Of a DNA stretch of 58,708 bases, positions 32,895 through 43,271 are shown piece by piece. Numbering within the stretch: the stretch's first letter is position 1; the number at the start of each line of letters is the position of its first letter. Position numbers and translations under genes: made by a program. The stretch is from an uncultured Porphyromonadaceae bacterium (lineage in GTDB: Bacteria > Bacteroidota > Bacteroidia > Bacteroidales > Muribaculaceae): positions 1-58,708 of the forward strand of contig CAMWUJ010000009.1 in assembly GCA_947177405.1 (NCBI GenBank), given 5' to 3'. A model generated the notes under the pieces. The model saw only the letters and a list, made by a program, of their open reading frames with translations, was not told the origin of the DNA and ran no database searches.

Positions 32895-33485
32895 ATGAGA
32901 GGATTGAAATCACGTATGTCCCTTTTTCTTTTATCGGCGTTGGTGCCGTTAATAGAGGCATTTGCAGGAAATTTCGGAATAAAAACCAATCTGGTAAGCG
33001 ATGCGCTTCTCAGTCCCAACCTTGGGTTTGAGGTCGGACTTGCGCGCAAATGGAGCCTCAATGCCTCGGGTCAGCTGAATCTCTGGAGCGTCAACGACCA
33101 TAAATGGCGTCACTGGATCGTGCAGCCCGAAGCGCGCTATTGGTTCTGTCGTGCTTTCACAGGTCATTTCATCGGAATCCACGCAATCGGAGGCGAATAT
33201 AACTTTGCCGACATAAACGCCGACTTCACCTTCCTCGGAAGCGATTTCAGTCAGCTCCGCGATAAGCGTTTCCAAGGATGGGGTGTCGGAGCCGGAGTCG
33301 CCTACGGATATGCGTGGCCCGTGGCAAAACATTGGAACATAGAGGCGGAAATCGGTATCGGATGGATTTTTACCCGTTTCGACGCATTTCCTTGCACATC
33401 ATGCGGAACGCGTCTTGAAACCGGGAAAAGCCATAACTATTACGGCCCCACGAAAGTCGCGATAAATATTGAGTACATATTCTAA
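32895..33485 (+). CDS. DUF3575 domain protein (fimbrial operon)
   Basis: A 196-residue exported protein with an N-terminal signal (SRMSLFLLSALVPLIEAFAG). It is followed by an outer-membrane-barrel-like pattern: GIKTNLVSDALLSPNLGFEVGLARKWSLNASGQLN, WRHWIVQPEARYWFCRAFTGHFIGIHAIGGEYN, and a terminal VAINIEYIF. This is the DUF3575 pattern that regularly opens Mfa-type fimbrial operons in Bacteroidales. Its role in fimbria assembly is unproved; an outer-membrane location is likely. The next gene starts 14 bp downstream. Confidence 0.85.
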   Translation: MRGLKSRMSLFLLSALVPLIEAFAGNFGIKTNLVSDALLSPNLGFEVGLARKWSLNASGQLNLWSVNDHKWRHWIVQPEARYWFCRAFTGHFIGIHAIGGEYNFADINADFTFLGSDFSQLRDKRFQGWGVGAGVAYGYAWPVAKHWNIEAEIGIGWIFTRFDAFPCTSCGTRLETGKSHNYYGPTKVAINIEYIF

Positions 33486-33499
33486 AACCCCTCGGAGAA

Positions 33500-34948
33500 A
33501 TGAAGAAACTATTATGCTATGCCACGATCGGACTCACCTCCGCTATTGCTTCCGGTGGTGTTTCGCCAACCGGTCTGCTCCATATTTCAGACCTTTCCGT
33601 AAATAAGGGGGAGAATAAGATTACGGTCGATATGACCCTCAACCCTCGTCAATACAAGGTGCCGCGCAACAAGATGCTGCGTCTTTCACCGATGATCGCT
33701 TCGGAGTCCGACACTGTCACCCTTCCCTCGATCGATATCGCCGGGCGCTACGCATGGGTCGAGGAGATTCGCGCCAATAACGGGCAACTCCCTGATCGCG
33801 CCATGCTGCTGCGTGCCGGATCAAAGGATGCTTACAATTATTCACACACCATTCCTCTGGAAGCAGACTATGACAAATCATCGCTTCTGGTAAAGGTTGA
33901 CACCATAGATATATGCCGTTGCGGCAAAGAAAGAATGTCTCAGCCATACACCATAGCCGATATGGATTTCCGTCCCCGGAAATTCAGCGCCTCCTTCATT
34001 TATAAGGCACCGACCGACTCGGCTGAGAAGATCTTCAATCTCAGCGGACGCGCCAATATCATCTTCAAGGTGAACCGCACCGAGATCGACTGGAGCTACG
34101 CCGGCAATCACGCCGAGCTCGACTCGATACTGCTGTCGGTCAATGCCGTGCGCAACAATCCGGATGCCACGGTAAAGAAGATTTTCCTCACCGGATATGC
34201 CTCTCCCGAAGGAAGCTATGCCAACAACGTGCGCCTTGCCGAAGGCCGAACCGAAGCCGTGCGTGATTATGTGGCGAAACACGCCTCCTTCCCGGCATCG
34301 GTCTATCACACGGCCAGCGTGGCAGAAGACTGGGCAGGCCTCCGCGAATGGATTCTCGCAAGCGAGATCCCCTCTAAAGAAGCCATGATCGCCTTTATCG
34401 ATGACAAGTCGATAAAGGAGGCAGACAGGAACGATCTCTTCAAGGCCCGGTTTCCGAAGGAATACCCCTTCCTTTTATCCACGGTATATCCCACGTTGCG
34501 ACACACCGACTACCGCATCACATATTCCATCCGTAAATACTATGATGTGGAGGAGATAAAGAAAGTATTCGAGACCAATCCCCGGAATCTGAGCGAGAAC
34601 GAGCTTTTCCTGCTTGCAAACAGCTACACACCCGGAAGTCAGGAATACGACTATGTGTTTGAGGTAGCGGCAAGGCTATATCCTATGAATGTCACGGCCA
34701 ACCTCAACGCCGCTAACTCGGCGATGAACCGTGGACGTCTCGACGAGGCGGCAAGATATCTTTCACGCGCCGGAGAGAGTGCTGAGACTATTTATGCCAG
34801 AGGTATTCTCTATGCCTTGAAGAAAGACTATCCCAATGCCGAGAATGCATTCAGGGAAGCCCGGAAAGCCGGCATCACGCAGGCCTCGGCAGCCCTTGAG
34901 GAAATAAAAAGAATACAACAAACCGCTGGGGACGTGATAATTTTCTGA
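33500..34948 (+). CDS. DUF3868/OmpA-like fimbrial accessory protein with TPR repeats
   Basis: A 482-residue exported protein. The N-terminal 180 residues match DUF3868 (GLLHISDLSVNKGENKITVDMTLN). The middle has an OmpA-like peptidoglycan-binding pattern (IIFKVNRTEIDWSYAGNHAELDSILLSVNAV, then KKIFLTGYASPEGSYANNVRLAEGRTEAVRDYV). The C-terminal 110 residues are TPR-like helices (VTANLNAANSAMNRGRLDEAARYLSRAG). It probably anchors or organises the fimbrial apparatus at the cell wall. It forms one unit with the DUF3575 gene and the fimbrillins. Confidence 0.85.
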   Translation: MKKLLCYATIGLTSAIASGGVSPTGLLHISDLSVNKGENKITVDMTLNPRQYKVPRNKMLRLSPMIASESDTVTLPSIDIAGRYAWVEEIRANNGQLPDRAMLLRAGSKDAYNYSHTIPLEADYDKSSLLVKVDTIDICRCGKERMSQPYTIADMDFRPRKFSASFIYKAPTDSAEKIFNLSGRANIIFKVNRTEIDWSYAGNHAELDSILLSVNAVRNNPDATVKKIFLTGYASPEGSYANNVRLAEGRTEAVRDYVAKHASFPASVYHTASVAEDWAGLREWILASEIPSKEAMIAFIDDKSIKEADRNDLFKARFPKEYPFLLSTVYPTLRHTDYRITYSIRKYYDVEEIKKVFETNPRNLSENELFLLANSYTPGSQEYDYVFEVAARLYPMNVTANLNAANSAMNRGRLDEAARYLSRAGESAETIYARGILYALKKDYPNAENAFREARKAGITQASAALEEIKRIQQTAGDVIIF

Positions 34949-34998
34949 CAAGTTCCCATAAGAGACAAATCAACTGTAATAACATTATATTCAATTAT

Positions 34999-37179
34999 AT
35001 GGACATGAGAGACAAATTCATTTTCACAGGCCTGCTTGCCATTGCTACATTAGTATCCTGTTCTGACAATTTAGTGCCTGAATCTCCCGATAACCAGATT
35101 ATGGAAGCCGACAAGACATACTATGTCAGCATGAGCATACTCGGAGACGGTGAGTCGTCGCGCGCTGCCGGTGACAATGGCACTCCCGAGCCCGGCACTG
35201 ATTTTGAGGATGGCACATCGGCTTCCGAAAACCTTATCAACAATGCCTATTTCGTTTTCTATGACGAGGACGGCAATGTGGTGGGAGACATCGTTCCCGT
35301 AGAGCTCGATGAGTCCCATCTGGACGAAAACATCACCGACGACTCCACTATCGAACGATCCTATAAATCAGTGGTTCCCGTAAGCGTAAAGAAGGGTGAG
35401 AAAAAGCCGGCGCAGGTGATCTGCTACATCAATCCGATATCTCCATCCACGCTCCAGAATCCTCTCAACGTGATTCAGACCATCTCACGTACCGCCACAT
35501 GGAGCACCATTGGCGGCAGCTCGACGAAGTATTTCGCCATGAGTAACTCGGTGTATTATCCCCGCAGCGAAGGATCGACTTCCGGACTTGCCCCCAATGA
35601 GGCGATGCCTCAGATTGCGGTAGCTATTCCCGACACATATCTTTACACTACCGAAAAAGCGGCCGAGGATGCCCTGGGCAGCAACAACACGCTTAATATT
35701 TATGTGGAGCGTTACGCTACCAAGCTTTCATTCAAGGCCGTAGATCCTACAGAATATGTTACCGCTACACGTGTATATGATCTCGAATCGGAGAATCCTA
35801 CCGCAGTCTCCAACACCACCACCAAACTTGTCACTCTCCGGTTCGAGCCCCAGTATTGGGCTGTAAATGCGGAGTCTAACAGATCATACGTGATCAAGTC
35901 GTTCCGTCAGGAATCTGAATTAGGGGAAGTGCTTGCCCACAACTATAATTTCGGCAACTTGAATTCCCGTATCAATCCCGCCACCTACCTGGAGAGCATC
36001 AACAGCTGGGATTATTCCGATGGTGCCAGCGTGCTTTCGGCAGGCAACCGCTGGGCATGGAACAATCCTGATCTTCACCGTTCATTCTGGGGGATGTCGC
36101 CGGCTTACTTCACACAGGAATATCCCGAAGTATCTTCGGATCTGAAGAATCTCTCGGTCAATCAGAAATATATCTCTTACAACGAGCTTAAGACCCCGGG
36201 CAACAACATCGGATTCGCCGCCACAGAGAAAACACCGCAGTATTTCCGTGAGACCACCGTGGGCTATCGTGCCCTTAACTCCAAGAATCCCAATGCCGCC
36301 GTGGCTTCGGTGATCTATGTGGGTCAGTACAAGCTTAATCTTGATGGTGTTGATCTCAAGGAGGGCACCAGTTTCTACACCTATCTGTCGGGCAATGTGC
36401 CGAGCGCAGGTGTGAGTGAGGATCGTCCTTACATCTATTTCAATACAAGCAGCGGTCTTAACAGCGAAATTCCCGGAGGCGAGTCGATGCTCCTTCGTTT
36501 CTTTGCCCAGTCCACGATTCTTTACAGAAAATCGCAGACCGATGAAGAGAAAGCTGCCGGTGAATATACCCGTCTGACTATCGCCAAGAAGTCAGATCGT
36601 GACATGATGCTCGACGCCCTTGCTGTCTCTGAAATATCCGATAAGGTGAAGCAGAATTACGACGGCAATACCACCACTACGCTGAAACTCCAGAATAATG
36701 CCCGTTCACTACAGTTTACCAGCGCCGAGGATGCCTCAGGCATTTATATCGTGACCGGTGGAGGCTATATGGAGATTGTCGCCGATGATACTCCCGCGGC
36801 AAGTTTCGATGAGAACACCCAGATACGCCTCACTGATGCCAACGTGACCCTTATGCGCCAGGTAGGGCTCTCATACTATTATACCACAGGTCATGCCTAC
36901 TATTCGATTCCGGTGAAACACTTCGGATGGTATCGTCAGGGCAACGACCAGAAAAATAGCGCCAAGATTGACTGGAACCGCGTGCGTGTTGGTGACTTCG
37001 GTATGGTCCGCAATCACAGCTATAAGATAAATGTAACGGAAATTATAGGCCTTGCTTCCGGTATCGGCGATGATGACAATCCTATCGTCCCCCCTGCAAA
37101 CACGGAAGATTATTACCTGGCTTACACCGTTAATATTCTTAAATGGGCTGTAGTGCCGGAGCAGCACGTCAAACTCTAA
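34999..37179 (+). CDS. Mfa1-family fimbria major subunit
   Basis: A 726-residue lipoprotein precursor (lipobox LVSC) of the Mfa1/FimA fimbrillin class. The N-terminal beta domain contains YYVSMSILGDGESSRAAGD, with an Arg that is a typical RgpA-like maturation position, and LINNAYFVFYDEDGNVVGD. The C-terminal half carries the family pattern VIYVGQYKLNLDG...FYTYLSG and ends WAVVPEQHVKL, the conserved Mfa1 C-terminal strand used in polymerisation by strand exchange. It is the probable shaft subunit. Repeats in the linker region (PNAAVASVIYV) are not unusual. The next gene, the anchor subunit, starts 12 bp later. Confidence 0.88.
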   Translation: MDMRDKFIFTGLLAIATLVSCSDNLVPESPDNQIMEADKTYYVSMSILGDGESSRAAGDNGTPEPGTDFEDGTSASENLINNAYFVFYDEDGNVVGDIVPVELDESHLDENITDDSTIERSYKSVVPVSVKKGEKKPAQVICYINPISPSTLQNPLNVIQTISRTATWSTIGGSSTKYFAMSNSVYYPRSEGSTSGLAPNEAMPQIAVAIPDTYLYTTEKAAEDALGSNNTLNIYVERYATKLSFKAVDPTEYVTATRVYDLESENPTAVSNTTTKLVTLRFEPQYWAVNAESNRSYVIKSFRQESELGEVLAHNYNFGNLNSRINPATYLESINSWDYSDGASVLSAGNRWAWNNPDLHRSFWGMSPAYFTQEYPEVSSDLKNLSVNQKYISYNELKTPGNNIGFAATEKTPQYFRETTVGYRALNSKNPNAAVASVIYVGQYKLNLDGVDLKEGTSFYTYLSGNVPSAGVSEDRPYIYFNTSSGLNSEIPGGESMLLRFFAQSTILYRKSQTDEEKAAGEYTRLTIAKKSDRDMMLDALAVSEISDKVKQNYDGNTTTTLKLQNNARSLQFTSAEDASGIYIVTGGGYMEIVADDTPAASFDENTQIRLTDANVTLMRQVGLSYYYTTGHAYYSIPVKHFGWYRQGNDQKNSAKIDWNRVRVGDFGMVRNHSYKINVTEIIGLASGIGDDDNPIVPPANTEDYYLAYTVNILKWAVVPEQHVKL

Positions 37180-37191
37180 CCGGTATCAATT

Positions 37192-38238
37192 ATGTTCCCA
37201 AATTCTTTCCGTAATATTTTCAGGCTGATTCCTGCTGCGTTGGCTTTCATTCTGACTTTGGCAGGATGCTCCCGTCTGCATGAAGATCTGCCTGAGTGTC
37301 CGGCACAACTGAATGTGAAGTTCCGGTTCAATTACACGCTTGACCGTGGCGAGGCATTTGCCGAACAGGTGCATAGTGTCAACGTCTGGGCATTCGATCA
37401 GGAGGGAAAATTTGTCTGGGCCGGTTCGGCTGAGGGCGATAGATTGAAAGATCCCGATTTCAAGATCGAGACACCGCTCGGAGAGGGAACGTATGATTTC
37501 GTGGCATGGTGCGGTCTTGCCGGCAATGATGATTTCTCTCTTGCCACCTACACACCTGAGAATAAGCAACAGCTCGAAATGAAATTAAAGACTGTGGAAA
37601 AGGATGGTCTGAACGTAAGCTCATCGCATTTCAAGTCTTTGTTCCACGGTGGCAAAGACAGGGTGGATCATAAAATCAATCCCCTTGCTCCTTCTGTCAC
37701 CGATGTGACCATCCCTTTGATAAAGGACACCAACGATATCGCGGTGATGCTCGTAAACCAAGACGGCACTGCTCTAAATGATAGTGATTTTACTGTCACC
37801 TTCACCTACGCCGACTCATGGCTTGCGTGGAACAACGCAGTCCGGGACGACAGTCCGGTAGTGACTTATACGCCCTGGAGCGTGCTCTACGGAGAGACAA
37901 CCAAAGGACGCGCGGATACCGATGAAAACGATGATCTCCCTGTCAGATCCTCACTTCTTTATGAGATGTCGGTGAGCCGACTCATGGTTGACGGCAACGC
38001 ATACCTTGATATCGTGCGCAATACGGATGGAGTCCGAATCATCCATATTCCCCTTATCGATTATTTCATTTATGCCAAAGGAAACCGTTTCGACCAGTAT
38101 TCGGATCAGGAATATCTCGACCGCCGCAGCGATTACTCGGCTCTGTTCTTTATCGATAATGATTTGGGGTGGTATGCTGCCGCCGGAATATATATATGCG
38201 GTTGGGCGGTAGTGCCTCCGCAGTCGGATCCTGTATAG
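37192..38238 (+). CDS. FimB/Mfa2-family fimbrial anchor subunit
   Basis: A 348-residue lipoprotein (lipobox LAGC) starting HEDLPECPAQLNVKFRFNYTLDRGEAFAEQVHSVNVWAFD, the opening of FimB/Mfa2 proteins. These anchor the shaft to the outer membrane and limit its length. The rest is a two-domain beta transthyretin-like fold with FKSLFHGGKDR and IPLIDYFIYAKGNRFDQYSDQEYLDRRSDYSALFFID. It fits immediately after the major subunit. It lacks the conserved C-terminal polymerisation strand of shaft subunits, as expected for an anchor. Confidence 0.88.
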   Translation: MFPNSFRNIFRLIPAALAFILTLAGCSRLHEDLPECPAQLNVKFRFNYTLDRGEAFAEQVHSVNVWAFDQEGKFVWAGSAEGDRLKDPDFKIETPLGEGTYDFVAWCGLAGNDDFSLATYTPENKQQLEMKLKTVEKDGLNVSSSHFKSLFHGGKDRVDHKINPLAPSVTDVTIPLIKDTNDIAVMLVNQDGTALNDSDFTVTFTYADSWLAWNNAVRDDSPVVTYTPWSVLYGETTKGRADTDENDDLPVRSSLLYEMSVSRLMVDGNAYLDIVRNTDGVRIIHIPLIDYFIYAKGNRFDQYSDQEYLDRRSDYSALFFIDNDLGWYAAAGIYICGWAVVPPQSDPV

Positions 38239-38261
38239 TTTTATTGATTCAAGAGAATCAG

Positions 38262-39557
38262 ATGAAATATCTTCACTTAATCGTATTCCCGGTTTTATTG
38301 CTGCTGACAGCGTGCACTTCGTCGGACACTCCCCCGGATGTCGCGACGGGTGACTTCGTGTCGGTCAATTTCAACCTGATGACAGGCGACAGGCTTAAAG
38401 GCACCCGTGCCGATGATCAGGGACACACGGAGAGTGACAGCGAATTCCGCAACTTTGAAGATGGGATTGACATGGAGGATGTCGCGATATTCATATTCGC
38501 GAAAATAGCCGGGTCAGCTTCCGAAGAGAAGCTCGTGCATAAGTTCACGAATCTGCTTGATTCCGATGGCGGGCGCATCAGTGTGGTGGGATCGGAGAGC
38601 AATTATTTCATCAATCTCATGATACCCAAGAATGAACTTTACGACGCCCTGGATGAATATGCCATAACACCGGAAGGGAAATCGATAATCACTTTCCGTA
38701 TGCTGATTCTGGCCAACTGCATGTCATCCTCGGCGAATGTCAGCGCTATGTGGAATTCCGTTACGGGCCCGACATTCACTGCCGTGATATCCCAACTCGC
38801 GGAATGGAGTTTTCCCATGAGCGATATTTATAATGCCGGCGGCGGACCGGGAGTGGAGACGATCTATTCCAATAAGAAAGATCATTGCCCGATGTTTGGC
38901 ACTAATGTATTCTCCGCTACGGAGGCGGCCTTGTATTACAGCCGTCCTGAGGACAGCATATATCTCGGTGAAGTCAATCTTCTGCGGGCGCTTGCAAAAG
39001 TCAGGGTGGTGGATAATATTCAGAATAAGGATGCCGCCGGATATCCTTACATTGTGGCTGCCGAATTCATGAGTTCACAGGATGTGGCGAGACCGGTTCC
39101 GGCAGGATCCGGCAATTACGAGAACGGCCAGCAGGTGCACACTCCCAACATCTATCAAGCCAACAGCAATCTGAATATCGCAGCTACCTATAAGTTAGGC
39201 ATTATTCCTCAAGCATGGAGCATCACCCCGGCTTCTAAACGCACCGGCAACGTATTCATCGGGTTCGTGCCGGAGCAGAAGATCGGTCATCCCAACAACA
39301 ATATAGAGGCCGGTATGCCTGTGTTTCACATCACGATCGCCAACCGCAAGGCAGACGGTTCGGTTGAGTTTCCGGAATATAATGTGCCTATGACATCATA
39401 TAACGGTGTGAATTTCTCATTCGGGCAAAACATACTGCGAAATCATATCTACACTCTTTCGGTAGATGATTTCGGATCCAAACTAAGTTTGCAGGTTGAT
39501 GTGGTGCCATATCGTTCGTGTGTGCTTGAGCCATACTTCGGCCTTGACCGTGATTAG
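38262..39557 (+). CDS. Mfa-like fimbrial accessory/tip subunit
   Basis: A 431-residue lipoprotein (MKYLHLIVFPVLLLLTAC, lipobox LTAC). The N-terminal fimbrillin domain reads VSVNFNLMTGDRLKGTRADDQ...MEDVAIFIFAKI. The second domain includes MLILANCMSS and GNVFIGFVPEQKIGHP. It ends NFSFGQNILRNHIYTLSVDDFGSKLSLQVDVVPYR. The size and layout fit Mfa3/Mfa4-type accessory subunits. The ATG at 38262 directly precedes a good signal sequence. An upstream in-frame ATG at 38169 overlaps the previous gene and was rejected. Confidence 0.82.
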   Translation: MKYLHLIVFPVLLLLTACTSSDTPPDVATGDFVSVNFNLMTGDRLKGTRADDQGHTESDSEFRNFEDGIDMEDVAIFIFAKIAGSASEEKLVHKFTNLLDSDGGRISVVGSESNYFINLMIPKNELYDALDEYAITPEGKSIITFRMLILANCMSSSANVSAMWNSVTGPTFTAVISQLAEWSFPMSDIYNAGGGPGVETIYSNKKDHCPMFGTNVFSATEAALYYSRPEDSIYLGEVNLLRALAKVRVVDNIQNKDAAGYPYIVAAEFMSSQDVARPVPAGSGNYENGQQVHTPNIYQANSNLNIAATYKLGIIPQAWSITPASKRTGNVFIGFVPEQKIGHPNNNIEAGMPVFHITIANRKADGSVEFPEYNVPMTSYNGVNFSFGQNILRNHIYTLSVDDFGSKLSLQVDVVPYRSCVLEPYFGLDRD

Positions 39558-39589
39558 CACCGCATCTTATATGATGATTAAATATATCC

Positions 39590-42500
39590 ATGATAATGAA
39601 ATTATCTCTCTACATATCTTCACTTTTAATGATTTTTGCCCTTATCCTCACATCGTGTGTGGATGAGTTGCTATATGACCCTTCTCAGGTAGAGATAGGC
39701 GATGGAGAGGCAGATCTCAATCTTCGGGTTGATTTTCATTCGCTTGAGCCGGCTCTTGGAACACGTTCGAAAGGCGACGCCATCGATAAGGTGGATCAGC
39801 TTTGGATCGTTATCTATAATATCAACGCCGACGGAACGGAAGCCGGCCTCTATGAGAAGCTGCGTATCTATGACCGTGTGTCAGGATACACGCTGCCCGG
39901 GTCGGATTTCAATATCGACCAGACGGGGAATTCGGCAGTTCCGGGTGATGCGGAGACTGTAACACCGTCGGGCAATACAAACGTAGGTCCATCCGACGGC
40001 ACGATAGGAGGCACAGGGGAAATGACTCCGAGCGCCACCTTCTCACTCTCACATATTCCCTACGGGAGGTATAAGATGTATGCAGTGGCCAATGTCGATC
40101 TCACCGATGTGGACTGCACCACGATTAAGGGCCTTCGCAGCAAACGTTTTAAATGGCAGACGGATGTGAGCCGTAACAACCAGATGTTCGGATATGTCAC
40201 TATGACGACACCTTCCACAGCTGAGACTTCCGCCGGATTCGAAGCTCCGTTGCTCGTTATCAATAGAAGCAATATCTCGCTTCATTCATGGATCAGTCGT
40301 CTGGTCTCTAAAGTGACCGTGGCGTTCGATGCCTCCGATCTTAAGGAGAATGTCCGCGTCTATATCAAGAGTATCACTATCCATGATATACCGGACAGCT
40401 GCGCGTTAGGGGAGGTAAACAGACCGTCCCGCGACAATGAACTTATAAAAAACGGCGAATCCTTCACCTACTACAACGAAGGACAGGGGAGCAATGCCGA
40501 TCATGACAAATGGAAAATCATCCTCTCGAAAGGAGAACCCTACGGAGGTCAGACAGATCACACTGAAAGTGATCCCTCGCTCTATTTCTACGAGAATATG
40601 CAGGGCGACTATCCCGGCGTGTCATCGATGGACAAACGGCAGGATCCCGACGCTGTCGGAACTCCTATCGATACCCCTGAAGATGGTCCCGACTATAAGG
40701 ATTCAAAACTCTATGGCACATATATCGAGGTGGTCGGATACTACGACAGCCGCCATAAGGATAAGATCTCCCAGGGACCGATCAGATATCGCTTCATGCT
40801 CGGTAAAAACAGCACATACAATTATAATGCCGAACGCAACTTCCATTATAAACTCACCCTCAAATTCCGCGGATGGGCAAATGAGGCCGACTGGCATATC
40901 TCCTATAAGGAATACGACCCCACTCTGATCACTCCCGAGCCTTACTATATCTCTTATCTTTACGGTCAGCAGATGGATTTCCCCGCTCGTGTGATTATGC
41001 CTGATGAATGGGACAAATCGCAATATTACATCAAAGCGGAAATCGTAGAGAACAACTGGTGGCCATGGGATCGCGAACTCAACAACGGGAAAGGCGGCCG
41101 CCCGGCTGAATTTGTGGGGTCGCAGACTGAAATAAACGGCTTCGCATGGAACTCACCCGCGCTCGCGAATTATCCGGCAGTCACCTACACTAAAGGATCC
41201 CCCAAGCCCTATTCAGGAGGAAACTATGTCGGATTCCTTTCGCTCAGACCTAATGAGGCTGATATAATCGGTACGGATGCGCAAGTCAAGGCTCAGACCG
41301 GGGGGCTGGATCCAAATGGCTACGGAGATCATGCCAATGACTATCTTGAATGGTATTACAAGGCGAAAAATCTTGCAGAGAATACCTACGAACTTACCGG
41401 ATCCCATGCCGTGTATGATCCAATTGACAAATCGACCAACGTGAAGATTCCGATGTATACCAGGAATAAGGAAATGGTGCCTGCCACAGACTTTACCGGT
41501 AATAATCCTTTCAATAGTTATTACCGTTATGCAAAGGTAAGATTCACCTTATGGCAGCGTACAGCCCAAGGGGATAAGTCAATATCATTCAAAAATGAAG
41601 ATGGTGACTGGGAGACAGAGCGTGTGGCAACCATATATCAGGTGCCTCGAATAGAGAATCCCACCGCCATCTACCGGGATTCCGGAAGTGACGAGGAGTT
41701 TGAGATAAAGCTTATGATCCGGCCTAACGCGGATGCAACCTATTTCGAGACATTTAAGTCTGACGGCCCCTGGCGTGCATACGTGGATTGCCAGACTGAG
41801 AATTTTATTGAGCTTATGGACCAAAACGGTGTGAAACACGACACAATTCATGGTTCTACCGATGAAATCATTTGGTTCAAGTATAAACCGAAAGGGACTA
41901 TCAGTGATAACCGGACACGGTCAGGGGTTATAAGAGTGCAATATCACGACTATAACTGCGTGCATCTTATCTTTGTAAGGCAGGGTTACCATGAGGGTGT
42001 GCAGCTTGGAAATGCCAAGTGGAGCTGCTATAACGTTTATGCCACCTCCCGGGGGGGGACCAATCCTGACCGTAATAATTTTGCACCTTCCGATGAAACT
42101 TCCGTACCTGTGATATTGACCAAAAGCCCGCTGTCGGTCGGATCCCTGCTCAAGAGAAATCAGTATAATTACAGCATCCGGGAATGGAATGTCGGGAACG
42201 GATACGGCTGGCTTAAGTCGGTTACCGACGCTTCATTATCGACGGCCCATATCACGGCGAGCAATACCGTCGAGACCCGGAATGCCCAATGGGGGCAAAT
42301 ACAGGGCTTCGGATGGACAAATTTTGCAAAAAATGGCAATACCACCCAAGCGACAGCGCAACGATACACGCGACATTGGGCCGATGAATGGACAGCGGTC
42401 GGCGCGTTTCGGAATAATGAAAAGTTTGCGGTGCCAACAGCAGCTCAGTATCAAAGTCTGCTCGACAACTGTAAGTTCGGTTATGGGATAGTTTATGCCG

Positions 42501-43066
42501 ACGGAGCCAAAACTACGCAGACCGATGTGAACATGGCATGGGGATTCACCGACTTTAATAATGACGGCGTGGATGACGTGAATCCCGCACGAGGAATCCG
42601 GGCATGTATCGTATATGACGGATCCGACGGCAGGAATATCATCTTTCCTCTTGGTCCGGTGGGTCAGGCACGCCGGGCGAGAACCAAGCCCTACAGTGCC
42701 ATAGACGACGTTCCAATTGCCGATCCCGGTGTAGGAGCCCTCTCCTACGGAGGTGTGCGTTGGGTGCTGACACGACCCGAAAATCGTAACCGACCGTTGA
42801 CCTATAATCTATATCGCAATACAGGGGCGGTCTATTGGATAAAACAACCCGTCACCATACCGGGCACATCCGATACTAATCTGGGACTTCCATGGGCAAA
42901 TTACGCTTCATGGGACATCAACTACTATAACCTCGTATTCAATCCTTACGATTATGGTTCGCTCGGGGGATGGGATCAAACTGCTACAAGGCACAGATAT
43001 CTGAATACCGGTGTGGATGCTGCGACCTCATCCGATGCACTCCCGATAAAGCTGATATACAGGTAG
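39590..43066 (+). CDS. large fimbrial tip/adhesin-like lipoprotein
   Basis: An 1158-residue lipoprotein (lipobox LTSC near residue 22; an alternative ATG at 39596 gives the same product minus two residues). It opens with a fimbrillin-like N-terminal domain (GEADLNLRVDFHSLEP..., VDQLWIVIYNINADG) and continues with long beta-rich regions, including a DUF4906-like portion. The last third (NEKFAVPTAAQYQSLLDNC..., GIRACIVYDGSDGRNIIFPLG) resembles Fibrobacter major paralogous domains and FISUMP folds. As the largest and last subunit, it most likely sits at the fimbrial tip and binds host or mucin ligands, by analogy with Mfa5-type proteins. The tip role is inference. It is followed 29 bp later by the right copy of the 114-bp repeat. 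Confidence 0.8.
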   Translation: MIMKLSLYISSLLMIFALILTSCVDELLYDPSQVEIGDGEADLNLRVDFHSLEPALGTRSKGDAIDKVDQLWIVIYNINADGTEAGLYEKLRIYDRVSGYTLPGSDFNIDQTGNSAVPGDAETVTPSGNTNVGPSDGTIGGTGEMTPSATFSLSHIPYGRYKMYAVANVDLTDVDCTTIKGLRSKRFKWQTDVSRNNQMFGYVTMTTPSTAETSAGFEAPLLVINRSNISLHSWISRLVSKVTVAFDASDLKENVRVYIKSITIHDIPDSCALGEVNRPSRDNELIKNGESFTYYNEGQGSNADHDKWKIILSKGEPYGGQTDHTESDPSLYFYENMQGDYPGVSSMDKRQDPDAVGTPIDTPEDGPDYKDSKLYGTYIEVVGYYDSRHKDKISQGPIRYRFMLGKNSTYNYNAERNFHYKLTLKFRGWANEADWHISYKEYDPTLITPEPYYISYLYGQQMDFPARVIMPDEWDKSQYYIKAEIVENNWWPWDRELNNGKGGRPAEFVGSQTEINGFAWNSPALANYPAVTYTKGSPKPYSGGNYVGFLSLRPNEADIIGTDAQVKAQTGGLDPNGYGDHANDYLEWYYKAKNLAENTYELTGSHAVYDPIDKSTNVKIPMYTRNKEMVPATDFTGNNPFNSYYRYAKVRFTLWQRTAQGDKSISFKNEDGDWETERVATIYQVPRIENPTAIYRDSGSDEEFEIKLMIRPNADATYFETFKSDGPWRAYVDCQTENFIELMDQNGVKHDTIHGSTDEIIWFKYKPKGTISDNRTRSGVIRVQYHDYNCVHLIFVRQGYHEGVQLGNAKWSCYNVYATSRGGTNPDRNNFAPSDETSVPVILTKSPLSVGSLLKRNQYNYSIREWNVGNGYGWLKSVTDASLSTAHITASNTVETRNAQWGQIQGFGWTNFAKNGNTTQATAQRYTRHWADEWTAVGAFRNNEKFAVPTAAQYQSLLDNCKFGYGIVYADGAKTTQTDVNMAWGFTDFNNDGVDDVNPARGIRACIVYDGSDGRNIIFPLGPVGQARRARTKPYSAIDDVPIADPGVGALSYGGVRWVLTRPENRNRPLTYNLYRNTGAVYWIKQPVTIPGTSDTNLGLPWANYASWDINYYNLVFNPYDYGSLGGWDQTATRHRYLNTGVDAATSSDALPIKLIYR

Positions 43067-43095
43067 CTGATGCTTCATTTAGTAATAAAACTAAT

Positions 43096-43209
43096 AAAAA
43101 TCCCTTTTAAAAGGAGAATAATTGCAGAAAAATCCCTTTTGAAAGGGAAAATTTGTAGGAAAAATCCCTTTTAAAAGGGATTTTTTTGCTATATTTGCTC
43201 TCGGATTCA
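43096..43209 (+). repeat. 114-bp repeat, right copy
   Basis: The same length and layout as 32172-32285: three CCCTTTTnAAAGGG mini-hairpins, a T7 run, then TATATTTG at 43190-43197. It starts 29 bp after the last fimbrial gene and is in direct orientation with the left copy. The two copies are separated by about 10.9 kb. Confidence 0.85.
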
Positions 43210-43271
43210 TTAGATTCTCCAATTGCTTTTGTAAGGTATATGGCTGCCGAGGAAAAAATCCGTGGGTAGGG

